Assembly (NCBI GenBank): GCA_963696075.1
Contig: CAVOJD010000010.1
Location: 124,001 to 188,000, forward strand
Direction of reading: 5' to 3'
DNA: 64,000 bases
Source of the DNA: CAJQQK01 sp963696075
GTDB taxonomy: Bacteria > Pseudomonadota > Alphaproteobacteria > Rhizobiales > Hyphomicrobiaceae
Part shown: in pieces, positions 1 through 7,830 of the stretch
Position numbering within the stretch: the first letter of the stretch is position 1
Layout: each line of letters begins with the position of its first letter
The notes under the pieces: generated by a model
Seen by the model: only the letters and a program-made list of their open reading frames with translations
Database searches by the model: none
Told to the model about the DNA's origin: nothing
Translations under genes and position numbers: made by a program

Positions 1-152
1 CTGTCTTCATGCACTGTCTGCCGGCCTACCGCGGCCACGAAGTCAGCGGCGACGTGATCGACGGCCCCCAATCCGTTGTCTTCGACGAAGCCGAGAACCG
101 CCTCCACGCCCAGAAGGCGATCCTGGCCTGGTGCCTTGGCGGCCTGAGCTGA
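1..152 (+). CDS. argF: Ornithine carbamoyltransferase, C-terminal end (partial)
   Basis: Only the last 49 codons are in the window; the reading frame begins at base 3 and stops at 150–152. The visible piece starts with VFMHCLPAYRGHEV, which carries the HCLP signature of ornithine carbamoyltransferases, whose Cys helps bind ornithine. A typical family tail follows (DEAENRLHAQKAIL). The enzyme makes citrulline from ornithine and carbamoyl phosphate in cytoplasmic arginine synthesis. argF directly before the Hsp33 gene is an order I know from alphaproteobacteria. About 190 bases with no recognisable gene separate it from the next start. The second arginine gene here, argB, lies far away at 28–29 kb. 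Confidence 0.93.
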   Translation, partial: VFMHCLPAYRGHEVSGDVIDGPQSVVFDEAENRLHAQKAILAWCLGGLS

Positions 153-346
153 CCGGGTGACGGTTGGGCGCGGATGGTTTGGAGGCCTGAACGGCCCCGT
201 GTAGAGGTTGAGGATCGGCCATCGTCGCGGGCTGGGCCAAGGAATGCGGTCGATCATAAGCGATGCTGGGGCGGCAGCCACGGCCGTGCGCCCGCCATTC
301 GCAACTCTTGACCAATTGCAATGCCGGTTTCCAGCGGGGAGCAATC

Positions 347-1297
347 ATGACCACCGACCAATCTGCCCTCGGCACGGTCACGGATGATTACATCCTGCCG
401 TTTTCGACCGATCGTTCGCGTGCGATGGGCCGCCTTGTCCGTCTCGGCCCGCTCGCGGATGAAATCCTGAAGCGCCATGACTATCCCGATCCCGCCAGCG
501 AGGTTCTGGGCCAGGCCCTGGCGCTGACCGCAATGTTGGGCTCCACGCTCAAGTTCGATGGCAACCTCATCGTCCAGACCTCGAGCAACGGCCCCCTTGG
601 CATGATGGTCGCGAATTTCGAGGCGCCGGGCCGGCTGCGCGGTTATGCCAGCGTCGATGCCGAAGCCCTCGCAGCCCTCAAGGGCGACGACCCCGGTCAC
701 GGCCGTCTCCTGGGCAGCGGCCATCTCGCCCTCACCATTGACCCCGGCGGTCACATGGACCGCTACCAGGGCATCGTCTCGCTCGATGGCGCGGGACTGA
801 CGGTCGCCGCCCATAGCTACTTCCGCCAGTCGGAGCAGTTGCCGACCTTCCTGCATCTCGCCATCGCGCGCCACCAGACCGCCGGCGACGGCGAGTGGCA
901 CTGGCGCGCCGGCGGCATCATGGTCCAGTACGTCTCCCCCGTCGGCGGCCGCCCGCCCGAAGACGACGATGACGGCGGCAACGCGGCCTGGCTCATCGGC
1001 GAGCACGAAGAGGACTGGCAGCGCGTCTCCATGTTGGCCGAAACCGTCGAGGATCATGAATTGCTCGATCCCACCCTGGCACCTGAGCGCCTGCTCTACC
1101 GTCTCTTTCACGAGGAAGGCGTACGCGCTGGCACGCCGGTTCCCCTCGAAAGCTTCTGCCGCTGTTCCCGCGAACGCGTCGAGACGTTTCTTGCGACCTT
1201 CAAGGGCGACGACATCCAGGACATGAAGGATGAGGACGGCAAGGTCGCCATCACCTGCGAGTTCTGCAATTCTGTCTATAAATTCGAGGCGGCCTGA
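347..1297 (+). CDS. hslO: Redox-regulated chaperone Hsp33
   Basis: A 316-residue Hsp33. This cytoplasmic holdase is off while reduced and zinc-bound, and is activated when oxidation releases zinc and forms disulfides. The C-terminal redox switch is plain: Cys271 and Cys273 (CRC), a 30-residue spacer, then Cys304 and Cys307 (CEFC), the family pattern CxC–X27-32–CxxC. The N-terminal part has the usual Hsp33 fold sequence (QALALTAMLGSTLKFDG near residue 50). I chose the ATG at 347 because a GGGGA ribosome site lies just before it; an in-frame ATG at 263 adds 28 residues without family character. An acidic run (EDDDDGGN) about two thirds along is a local insertion. Confidence 0.95.
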   Translation: MTTDQSALGTVTDDYILPFSTDRSRAMGRLVRLGPLADEILKRHDYPDPASEVLGQALALTAMLGSTLKFDGNLIVQTSSNGPLGMMVANFEAPGRLRGYASVDAEALAALKGDDPGHGRLLGSGHLALTIDPGGHMDRYQGIVSLDGAGLTVAAHSYFRQSEQLPTFLHLAIARHQTAGDGEWHWRAGGIMVQYVSPVGGRPPEDDDDGGNAAWLIGEHEEDWQRVSMLAETVEDHELLDPTLAPERLLYRLFHEEGVRAGTPVPLESFCRCSRERVETFLATFKGDDIQDMKDEDGKVAITCEFCNSVYKFEAA

Positions 1298-1330
1298 GCG
1301 GGTCGCCGGATCATCCACACGGAGACGACG

Positions 1331-2308
1331 ATGAAGTATGTGCCCCTGGGCTCGACTGGCGTGAAGGTGTCCGAGCTGTGCCTCGGCACGATGTCGTTCG
1401 GTGGCGACGCCGACGAGGCGACGTCGGCTGCGATGTACAAGGCCTGCCGTGACCGCGGCGTGAACTTTTTCGACTGCGCCGATGTCTACGTCAAAGGCCG
1501 CTCCGAGGAGATCCTGGGCAGCCTGATCAAGGGTGAGCGCGACAACCTTGTGATTACGTCGAAGTGCCACGGCGCCACCGGCAGCGACATCAACGCGCGC
1601 GGCAACAACCGCCGCCACATCGTCCAGGCCGTCGAAGCGAGCCTGAAGCGCCTCGGCACCGACCGCCTTGACGTCTATTTCATGCACCACTTCGACGCGA
1701 GCCTGCCGCTGGAAGAGATCCTGCGCGCACTCGAAAGTCTCGTCCAGGACGGCAAGGTGCTCTATCTCGGCTGCTCCAACTACGCCGCCTGGCAGATCGC
1801 CAAGGCGCTGGGCATCTCCGAGCGCCGCGGCTGGTCCCGCTTCGATGTGATCCAGCCGATGTATTCCCTCTTGAAGCGCCAGGTCGAAACCGAGATCCTG
1901 CCGCTGGCCGCCAGCGAGAAGATCGGCGTGATCTGCTATAGCCCCGCCGCCGGCGGCGTTCTGTCCGGCAAGTACACGCCCGGCAAGACCCCCAACGACG
2001 GCCGTCTCGTCACACACCATAAATACGCCGACCGCTACGGCGAGGAAGGCACGCTCGAGACCGCGGTGAAGTTCGCCGAATACGCCCGCGACCACGGCTA
2101 CGACCCGGTCAGCCTGGCGGTTGCCTGGGTAAAGTCACACGCCGCCGTCACGGCGCCGATCATGGGCGCGCGCACGGTCGAGCAACTGAAGCCGTCCCTC
2201 GACGCCGCAGATATCGACCTGACGCCGGAGCAGCGCGCCGAGATCTCGACCCTCTCCCGCGCCCCAGCCCTCGCCACCGACCGCCGCGAGGAGCAGTTGG
2301 AGGGGTAG
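1331..2308 (+). CDS. Aldo/keto reductase
   Basis: A 325-residue NAD(P)H-dependent aldo/keto reductase of the (α/β)8-barrel family, cytoplasmic. The catalytic tetrad can be placed at Asp48, Tyr53 (DCADVYVKG), Lys78 (ITSKCHG) and His119/His120 (YFMHH). The start MKYVPLGSTGVKVSELCLGT is the classic N terminus, and GGAG sits six bases before the ATG. The gene follows hslO by 33 bases in the same direction and may be co-transcribed. It meets the convergent cupin gene almost end to end, with two bases between the stop codons. The subgroup resembles the YajO/Tas-like reductases; the substrate cannot be deduced. Confidence 0.9.
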   Translation: MKYVPLGSTGVKVSELCLGTMSFGGDADEATSAAMYKACRDRGVNFFDCADVYVKGRSEEILGSLIKGERDNLVITSKCHGATGSDINARGNNRRHIVQAVEASLKRLGTDRLDVYFMHHFDASLPLEEILRALESLVQDGKVLYLGCSNYAAWQIAKALGISERRGWSRFDVIQPMYSLLKRQVETEILPLAASEKIGVICYSPAAGGVLSGKYTPGKTPNDGRLVTHHKYADRYGEEGTLETAVKFAEYARDHGYDPVSLAVAWVKSHAAVTAPIMGARTVEQLKPSLDAADIDLTPEQRAEISTLSRAPALATDRREEQLEG

Positions 2309-2310
2309 GC

Positions 2311-2661
2311 CTACTCCACCGGCACGAAGATCGAGTGGCGCAGCTTGCCGCCGACCGACTTCGACAGGTGTCCCTTGCCGTGCGTGTCCTCGACCAGGAT
2401 CACTTCGCCCGCGTTGATGGTGCGCGTCTCGCCGTCGCTGGCGGTGAGCTGGGCGCCGGCATCGAGGTTGATGATGTACTGGCGCCTGGGCGCGGGGTGC
2501 CAGTCGAGGTCATAGTCACCGGAGGTCTCGCGGAAGATGATGCCGTTGGCCGGCAGGCGCGCGGAATACTTCGAGAAATTGCGCTCCTCGACCCATTCGA
2601 TCTCAATGTCGCGGAAGTGGGATTCGCCGTTCTCGTCGGTATAGAGGTTGTGAATTTTCAT
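2311..2661 (-). CDS. Small single-domain cupin protein
   Basis: A 116-residue protein that is one small β-barrel cupin. The middle reads YDLDWHPAPRRQYIINLDAG, followed by an INAGEVILVEDTHGKGH segment that matches the second cupin motif with its glycine turn and His. The first motif is weak: it has one His but not the usual HxH…E metal set, so metal binding is uncertain. It is downstream of the two Lin0512 genes on the same strand, 29 bases after the first, so the three probably form an operon divergent from the M24-type hydrolase. Substrate and reaction are unknown; small cupins of this size often act as isomerases, dioxygenases or ligand sensors. Confidence 0.8.
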   Translation of the reverse strand: MKIHNLYTDENGESHFRDIEIEWVEERNFSKYSARLPANGIIFRETSGDYDLDWHPAPRRQYIINLDAGAQLTASDGETRTINAGEVILVEDTHGKGHLSKSVGGKLRHSIFVPVE

Positions 2662-2690
2662 CGTGTTCTCGGCTGTTGTGGGACGGCGCG

Positions 2691-3038
2691 TCAGGCGGCG
2701 TCGAAGTCGTAACTGACGTCGATCGCAGCACTTGCGATCACGCAGATGTCGTCGTTGTCCGGGTCCGGCACATCGAGCCCGCCGTGGCGCACCTCCACCG
2801 TCACGTCACCGTGCGGCAGCACCGCCTTGACGGCCTCGCGGTCAACCGCGTCCGGCTGGGTGACACCGATCGTCACCTTCACCTTCATCTTCTTGGAATC
2901 GAGGCCCATCGAGCGGATGAACGTGAGCGAGCTGTGATAGATCGCATCCTTGACCGCCCGGCACGCAGCCTTGGTGTAGTCGCCGCCATGCAGCGCCGCA
3001 CCGGCGCCGAGTTCGAGGATCGCGCGTCGTTCCGCCAT
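2691..3038 (-). CDS. Lin0512 family protein, copy 1
   Basis: A 115-residue protein of the Lin0512 family (uncharacterised, about 115 residues in all members I recall). Family traits seen here are the opening ILELGAGAALHGGDYTKAA, the central VKVTIGVTQPDAVDREAVKAV and an acidic segment DPDNDD before the C-terminal strand. Its ATG overlaps the stop codon of copy 2 (TGATG), so translation is probably coupled; a GTG one codon earlier is an alternative start. The two copies share the same layout and roughly a third or more of their residues, suggesting an old duplication and perhaps a heteromeric complex. No function is established for the family. Confidence 0.85.
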   Translation of the reverse strand: MAERRAILELGAGAALHGGDYTKAACRAVKDAIYHSSLTFIRSMGLDSKKMKVKVTIGVTQPDAVDREAVKAVLPHGDVTVEVRHGGLDVPDPDNDDICVIASAAIDVSYDFDAA

Positions 3039-3391
3039 CACTTAGCCTCCGCTTCGATGTCGAGTTTAACGATCACTGCCGCGTGCGCGATCAGCGTCAC
3101 GTCATCACCGGCTTCGTTGGCCATCTCAAGCCCGCCCTCGACCACCTCGAGCGTCGGCGTGCCGTACGGCAGCACGGCAAGCACCGCGTCGCGGTCAACG
3201 GTCTCTGGCCGGGGCACGCCGATCCGGATGTCGACAATCATGTCCTCGGGCTTCTTGCCGAGCGCCCGCGCGATCGTCAGCGCGTTCCGCCACAGCGCGT
3301 TGGTCAGCGCGCGCGCTGCAGCCTTCGTGCTGTCGCCGCCCCGGATGTCGGTTCCCATGCCAATTTCGAGCGCCATGCGCTTGGCCACCAT
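3038..3391 (-). CDS. Lin0512 family protein, copy 2
   Basis: The 117-residue partner of the gene just downstream. It has the same signatures: ALEIGMGTDIRGGDSTKAAA at the N terminus, IRIGVPRPETVDRDAVLAV in the middle, and EAGDDVTLIAHAAV near the end. The ATG at 3391 has AGGAG about eight bases upstream; longer in-frame starts add residues that are unlike the family. It is the first gene of a likely three-gene operon (copy 2, copy 1, cupin) and is divergent from the M24-fold gene, with about 180 bases between them that should hold both promoters. Both copies keep the DR[ED]AV core, so neither looks decayed. Function unknown. Confidence 0.85.
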   Translation of the reverse strand: MVAKRMALEIGMGTDIRGGDSTKAAARALTNALWRNALTIARALGKKPEDMIVDIRIGVPRPETVDRDAVLAVLPYGTPTLEVVEGGLEMANEAGDDVTLIAHAAVIVKLDIEAEAK

Positions 3392-3575
3392 CGCCCGTTC
3401 TCCTGGTTGTTCCATGTCGCCCAAGCTTATTAGGCGACCGGCTCTGGGCGATACGCCGGCAAATGGCAGGTAGGCGATAATTGCTTTGACGTTTCCGCGT
3501 TGAAACCGTCTGAATGTGCCAACGCAAGAAATCCCCGAGACATCCCCGAGACGACCCCGACGCGAGGCCTGGACC

Positions 3576-4733
3576 ATGACCCGCAATCTTCATTTCACAC
3601 AAGCCGAGTTCGATAGCCGCCGCCGTCGTCTCTGCGAAAAGCTCAAATCGGCCGGTCTCGACGCCCTCCTGATGTTCCGCCAGGAATCGATGTACTACAT
3701 GACCGGCTACGACACCTTCGGCTACGTCTTCTTCCAGACCATCGTGATGACCGCCGACGGCCGCTTCGTCCTCCTCACCCGCTCCGCCGATCAACGCCAG
3801 GCAGCTTTCACCTCGATTGTCAGCGACATCCGCATCTGGGTCGACCGTGCCGACGCCAATCCATCCGAAGACCTCCGCGCCATCCTCGACGAACTGGGCC
3901 TGAAAGGCGCGCGCCTCGGCGTCGAATACGACAGTTATGGCATGACCGCCCGCGAGGGCCGCCGTCTGGATGCCGCGCTCGACGGATTTGCCACCCTCGA
4001 AGATGCTTCCCACCTCGTCAGCGAACTGCGCGTCACCAAGTCCGCCGCCGAGATCGTCTACGTCCGCCGCGCCGCCGAACTCTGCGATGCCGCGTGGGAC
4101 GCAGCCGTCAACCGCGCGGGCCCGGGCGTCGACGAAGGCGATGTGCTGGCCGACATGCACGCCGCCATCTTCCGCGGCGGCGGCGATGATCCGGCCAACG
4201 AGTTCATCATCGGCTCCGGTCCCGGCGCCCGCATGTGCCGGTACTACTCGGGCCGGCGCAAACTCGACCCCCAGGACCAGCTCACCCTCGAGTTCGCCGG
4301 CACCTACCGTCACTATCATTCGGCCATGATGCGCACGATCGCGGTCGGCGAAGCACCACCCCGCCAGCAGGAACTCTGGTCCGCCGGTTGCGATGCCCTC
4401 CAGGCCTGCGAAGCAGCCTTGAAGCCCGGCAACACGATTGGCGACGTGTTCCAGGCCCACGCAAAGACGCTCGATGCCGCGGGCTTGTCAGCCTTCCGCC
4501 TCAACGCCTGTGGTTACTCCCTCGGCACCACCTTCGCGCCGAGCTGGATGGATGGCTACATGGCCTACGCCAACAATCCCGCCGTGATCGAGCCGGGCAT
4601 GGTTTTCTTCCTGCACATGATCATTTTCGACGACAAATCCGGCCTCGCAGCCACCCCCGGCCGGACAAGCCTGGTGACGGACGCCGGTGCGGAGGTTCTG
4701 AGCCGGGCGAGCCTGGACCTCGTTGTGAAATAG
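3576..4733 (+). CDS. M24-fold (pita-bread) hydrolase, metal ligands not conserved
   Basis: A 385-residue two-domain protein of the creatinase/aminopeptidase P fold: a creatinase-like N-terminal domain (FDSRRRRLCEKLKSAGLDAL, then the MYYMTGYDT motif) and a C-terminal pita-bread domain from about residue 165. Metal-dependent M24 peptidases need Asp-Asp-His-Glu-Glu. Here the first Asp position reads LEFAGTYRHYHSAMMRT (Glu239, His246, His248), and the usual GHGIG segment is GYSLG, so the dinuclear metal site looks lost. That points to a metal-free creatinase-like or other C–N hydrolase rather than a prolidase. The ATG at 3576 is chosen because family similarity begins there. It is divergent from the Lin0512–cupin operon. 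Confidence 0.82.
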   Translation: MTRNLHFTQAEFDSRRRRLCEKLKSAGLDALLMFRQESMYYMTGYDTFGYVFFQTIVMTADGRFVLLTRSADQRQAAFTSIVSDIRIWVDRADANPSEDLRAILDELGLKGARLGVEYDSYGMTAREGRRLDAALDGFATLEDASHLVSELRVTKSAAEIVYVRRAAELCDAAWDAAVNRAGPGVDEGDVLADMHAAIFRGGGDDPANEFIIGSGPGARMCRYYSGRRKLDPQDQLTLEFAGTYRHYHSAMMRTIAVGEAPPRQQELWSAGCDALQACEAALKPGNTIGDVFQAHAKTLDAAGLSAFRLNACGYSLGTTFAPSWMDGYMAYANNPAVIEPGMVFFLHMIIFDDKSGLAATPGRTSLVTDAGAEVLSRASLDLVVK

Positions 4734-4834
4734 TGGGCTGCTGCAACTCACGTCGCCTTGCCATGCGTTAACCGACGTCGATCAACGGCTGTGGTATTAT
4801 TTCCGCCTGTTTGTCCCTTGATCGGAAGTCTCTG

Positions 4835-6076
4835 ATGTCGCCTCGTGAGCCGCACCACCGCCTCCTGCTGATCATCGGCGGCGGCATCGCGGCCTACAAA
4901 TGCCTCGAATTGATCCGCCGCGCCCGCGAGCGGGGTATCGCCGTGCGCGTGATCATGACGGCGGCGGCGCAAGAATTCGTCACCCCGCTGTCGGTCTCGG
5001 CGCTGACCAACGATCGCGTGTTCACCGACCTCTTCGACCTCGATGACGAGCGCGAGATCGGCCATATCCGCCTGGCGCGACAATCCGATCTCATCGTGGT
5101 CGCGCCGGCAACGGCTGACCTGATGGCCAAGATGGCGGGCGGCCACGCCGACGATCTCGCAAGCGCCGTCCTGCTCGCGACCGACAAGCCGGTGCTGCTG
5201 GCACCAGCCATGAACCCGATGATGTGGGCAAACCCCGCGACCACGCGCAACGTCGAAACCCTCAAGCGCGACGGGATCAGCTTCATCGGCCCGGCCGCCG
5301 GCGAAATGGCGGAAAGCGGTGAAGCCGGTATCGGCCGCATGTCCGAGCCGCACGAAATCCTCGCCGCGATCGAAGAAAAGCTGGGCCAAGGCGGCAAAGC
5401 TGCTGATCGGCCGCTCGACGGCGTTCGCGTTCTCATAACGGCTGGCCCGACGCATGAGCCGATCGACCCTGTCCGTTATATCGCCAACCGTTCCTCGGGC
5501 CGCCAGGGCTACGAGATCGCCGCCGCAGCGCTTCGCTTGGGCGCCACCGTCACGCTGGTGTCGGGGCCAACCGGCCTGCCTCAGCCAGCGGGCGTTGACA
5601 CAATTTCGGTCGAAAGCGCCCGCGATATGCTCGCCGCTGTCGAGGCCTCGCTCCCCGCCGATATCGCGATATTCACCGCAGCCGTCGCCGACTGGCGCGT
5701 TGCAAGTGCCGGCAATCAGAAGCTCAAGAAGAAGGCCGGTGGCCCGCCGCGCCTTGAACTGGTCGAAAATCCGGACATCCTCCACACCATCGCGAAGCTG
5801 CCGCGCAAGAAGCGCCCCCGCCTCGTAATCGGCTTTGCCGCTGAAACGGAAAATGTCGTCGCCCATGCCACCGCCAAGCGCGAGCGCAAGGGCTGCGACT
5901 GGATCGTTGCGAACGACGTCTCGCCCGAATCTGGTGTCATGGGCGGTCTCGACAATACGGTTCATCTGATCAGAGGCGCGGACGATATCGACAACTGGCC
6001 GCCCATGACCAAGCAGGACGTCGCCGACCGCCTCGTGCGCGAAGCCGCCGCTGCCATCGCGGCTGCCAAAGCCTGA
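4835..6076 (+). CDS. coaBC: Bifunctional phosphopantothenoylcysteine decarboxylase / phosphopantothenate–cysteine ligase
   Basis: A 413-residue fused enzyme for two consecutive steps of coenzyme A synthesis. The N-terminal CoaC flavoprotein domain (about 1–185) shows IIGGGIAAYKCLELIRRA, the active-site His in EIGHIRLARQSDLIVVAPA, and the substrate motif LAPAMNPMMW. The C-terminal CoaB ligase domain shows ITAGPTHEPIDPVRYIANRS, the Lys-rich KLKKK and ENPDIL. In the CoaC active-site loop the Cys of the E. coli enzyme is not present; the loop reads EMAESGEAGIGRM, a form I recall from other alphaproteobacteria. The ATG at 4835 has GGAAG before it; a TTG at 4811 is less likely. dut follows about 50 bases later, the usual alphaproteobacterial order. 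Confidence 0.95.
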   Translation: MSPREPHHRLLLIIGGGIAAYKCLELIRRARERGIAVRVIMTAAAQEFVTPLSVSALTNDRVFTDLFDLDDEREIGHIRLARQSDLIVVAPATADLMAKMAGGHADDLASAVLLATDKPVLLAPAMNPMMWANPATTRNVETLKRDGISFIGPAAGEMAESGEAGIGRMSEPHEILAAIEEKLGQGGKAADRPLDGVRVLITAGPTHEPIDPVRYIANRSSGRQGYEIAAAALRLGATVTLVSGPTGLPQPAGVDTISVESARDMLAAVEASLPADIAIFTAAVADWRVASAGNQKLKKKAGGPPRLELVENPDILHTIAKLPRKKRPRLVIGFAAETENVVAHATAKRERKGCDWIVANDVSPESGVMGGLDNTVHLIRGADDIDNWPPMTKQDVADRLVREAAAAIAAAKA

Positions 6077-6125
6077 TCGAACGTGCGGCTGGCCCAGAAC
6101 GAGCGTTTGACGAGCAGGAGTGATC

Positions 6126-6593
6126 ATGACCAAGCCGACGGAAACGATCCCGGTCGCGCTCAAATGGCTGGAGAACGGCCACGGCCTCGACCTGCCCGCC
6201 TATCAGTCGGCGGGCGCTGCCGGTTTCGACATTCAGGCGGCCGTCCCCGCTGATGCACCACTGAAGCTCGCCCCGGGCTCGCGGGCCTTGATCCCGGCCG
6301 GTTTTGCGATCGCGGTGCCAGCAGGCTTCGAACTGCAGATCCGGCCCCGCTCCGGCCTCGCCATGCGCCACGGGATTACGGTGCTCAACGCGCCGGGCAC
6401 GATCGACAGCGACTATCGCGGCGAAGTGATGGTGTTGCTCATCAATCTGGGGGCGGATGAATTTAACGTGACACGCGGCGAGCGTGTCGCTCAGGGCGTT
6501 CTGGCGCCGGTTTCTCGCGCGGCATTGAGCGCGCTCGACGCACTTCCCGATACCGCGCGCGGCACTGGCGGCTTCGGCTCGACGGGACGCTGA
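6126..6593 (+). CDS. dut: dUTP diphosphatase (dUTPase)
   Basis: A 155-residue trimeric-type dUTPase that hydrolyses dUTP to dUMP and keeps uracil out of DNA. All five family motifs are visible in order: SAGAAGFDI, RPRSGLA, LNAPGTIDSDYRGEV (with the catalytic Asp and the uracil-binding hairpin), RVAQGVLAPV, and the glycine-rich tail GTGGFGSTG that closes over the nucleotide. The ATG at 6126 is preceded by GCAGGAG five bases upstream, which is better than a GTG at 6120. It lies directly after coaBC in the same direction and is likely in one transcript with it. Confidence 0.96.
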   Translation: MTKPTETIPVALKWLENGHGLDLPAYQSAGAAGFDIQAAVPADAPLKLAPGSRALIPAGFAIAVPAGFELQIRPRSGLAMRHGITVLNAPGTIDSDYRGEVMVLLINLGADEFNVTRGERVAQGVLAPVSRAALSALDALPDTARGTGGFGSTGR

Positions 6594-6739
6594 GCCATGT
6601 CCACGTGCGTCTTTCGCCGACGGGTTAGTGACAACGCGAACACACCCATTGCCGGCGGGGCCTGTTTTGGGCATCAGTTGTCGGGCTTTGCCGGGAGGCC
6701 GATCATCGGCCGGCTGGCGACGGCATGTGAGAGGCGGCA

Positions 6740-7780
6740 ATGAACTCTGATCAGGGCGGCGACTGGCACGCGGAGAGCCCGGCCGGTGACATCGAGACAA
6801 TGGCGTCGGCGCTGCCGGCGATCATTGCCGACGATGCCGCCGCGCTGATTGGCGAGACGCCGCTCGTCCGCCTCGACCGGCTCGTGCGCGAGGTGCGCCT
6901 CGACGCGGAAATCCTGATCAAGCTCGAATACCTGAACCCCTTCGGCAGCCACAAGGATCGTGCAGCGCGCGCCATGGTCGACGCGCTCGAAGCCGAAGGT
7001 CGTATCGCGCCGGAGCGCACGATCCTCGTCGAGGCGACCACCGGCAGCCTTGGCATATCGCTTGCCAATATCGCAGCGCGCCGCCGCTATCGCCTGATCC
7101 TCACCCTGCCCGACCTGCCCTCGCTCGGCCCCGTCGTGAAGCTGCTCGGCCATCTCGGCGCCCGGGTCGAACTGACCCCCGCTGAGTTGGGCATCCAAGG
7201 TGCGCTCGAACGCGCGCGCGAACTGGTCAGAGCGGTGCCCGGCGCGGTGACGACGGACCAGTTCACAAATCCCATCAACGCGGCCGCCCACGAAATGACC
7301 GCCTACGAGATCTGGCGCGATTGCAGCGGCCAGATCGATTGCCTGATCGTGGGGATTGGCACGGGCGGAACATTGACCGGCTGCGCGCGTTACCTCAAGG
7401 CGCGCCAGCCGTCGCTCCAGGTGATCGGTGTCGAACCCTCGGCCTCGGCCGTCATCGCCGGCGATCCCCCCGGTCGCCACGGTATCATCGGCCTCGGCCC
7501 CGGTTTCGTCCCGGACATCCTCGATCTTTCCCTGATCGATGAGATCGTCAAGGTGCCCGATACGCTCGCGGTCGAAGCCGCACGCCTGACCGCGCGCATG
7601 GAGAACATCGCAGGAGGACTTTCGACCGGCGCCAACATTGCAGCCGCCCTCACCATTGCAGCCCGCTCCGAGATGCAAGGCCGCCGCATCGTCACGCTGG
7701 CGCCATCGCCCGCCGAACGCTATTCCGAGAGCATGCTGTTCGACCCGATCGATGAAATGGACCTGCAGCGCGGTGCCTGA
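6740..7780 (+). CDS. Cysteine-synthase-like PLP enzyme (fold type II), divergent active-site loops
   Basis: A 346-residue fold-type-II PLP enzyme of the CysK/CysM group. The Schiff-base lysine is Lys72 in NPFGSHKDRAAR, the phosphate loop is GIGTGGTLTG, and the C-terminal APSPAERYSES matches the conserved SxGERY segment. Two features differ from standard O-acetylserine sulfhydrylases: GSHKDR replaces S[VI]KDR, and the substrate loop TSGNTGI is TTGSLGI, so the conserved Asn is Ser. An N-terminal extension of about 35 residues precedes the core. It sits between dut and a MoeB-like gene, both on the same strand, so it could accept sulfur from a thiocarboxylate carrier as CysM does in actinobacteria, but no small carrier protein is visible beside it. 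The amino-acid substrate is uncertain. Confidence 0.82.
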   Translation: MNSDQGGDWHAESPAGDIETMASALPAIIADDAAALIGETPLVRLDRLVREVRLDAEILIKLEYLNPFGSHKDRAARAMVDALEAEGRIAPERTILVEATTGSLGISLANIAARRRYRLILTLPDLPSLGPVVKLLGHLGARVELTPAELGIQGALERARELVRAVPGAVTTDQFTNPINAAAHEMTAYEIWRDCSGQIDCLIVGIGTGGTLTGCARYLKARQPSLQVIGVEPSASAVIAGDPPGRHGIIGLGPGFVPDILDLSLIDEIVKVPDTLAVEAARLTARMENIAGGLSTGANIAAALTIAARSEMQGRRIVTLAPSPAERYSESMLFDPIDEMDLQRGA

Positions 7781-7830
7781 CGGTGTCGGCAAACCATCGA
7801 ATTCCCTCAAATTCAGCCTGACGGAGAAGC

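Noticed and set aside
254..2095. A 613-codon reverse-strand frame over Hsp33 and the aldo/keto reductase
   Set aside because: It is antisense to two well-identified genes, has no family signature and arises from GC-rich codon bias in the true frames.
3195..4460. A 421-codon reverse frame over the M24-type hydrolase
   Set aside because: Antisense to a recognised gene and overlapping a Lin0512 gene; composition is that of a shadow frame.
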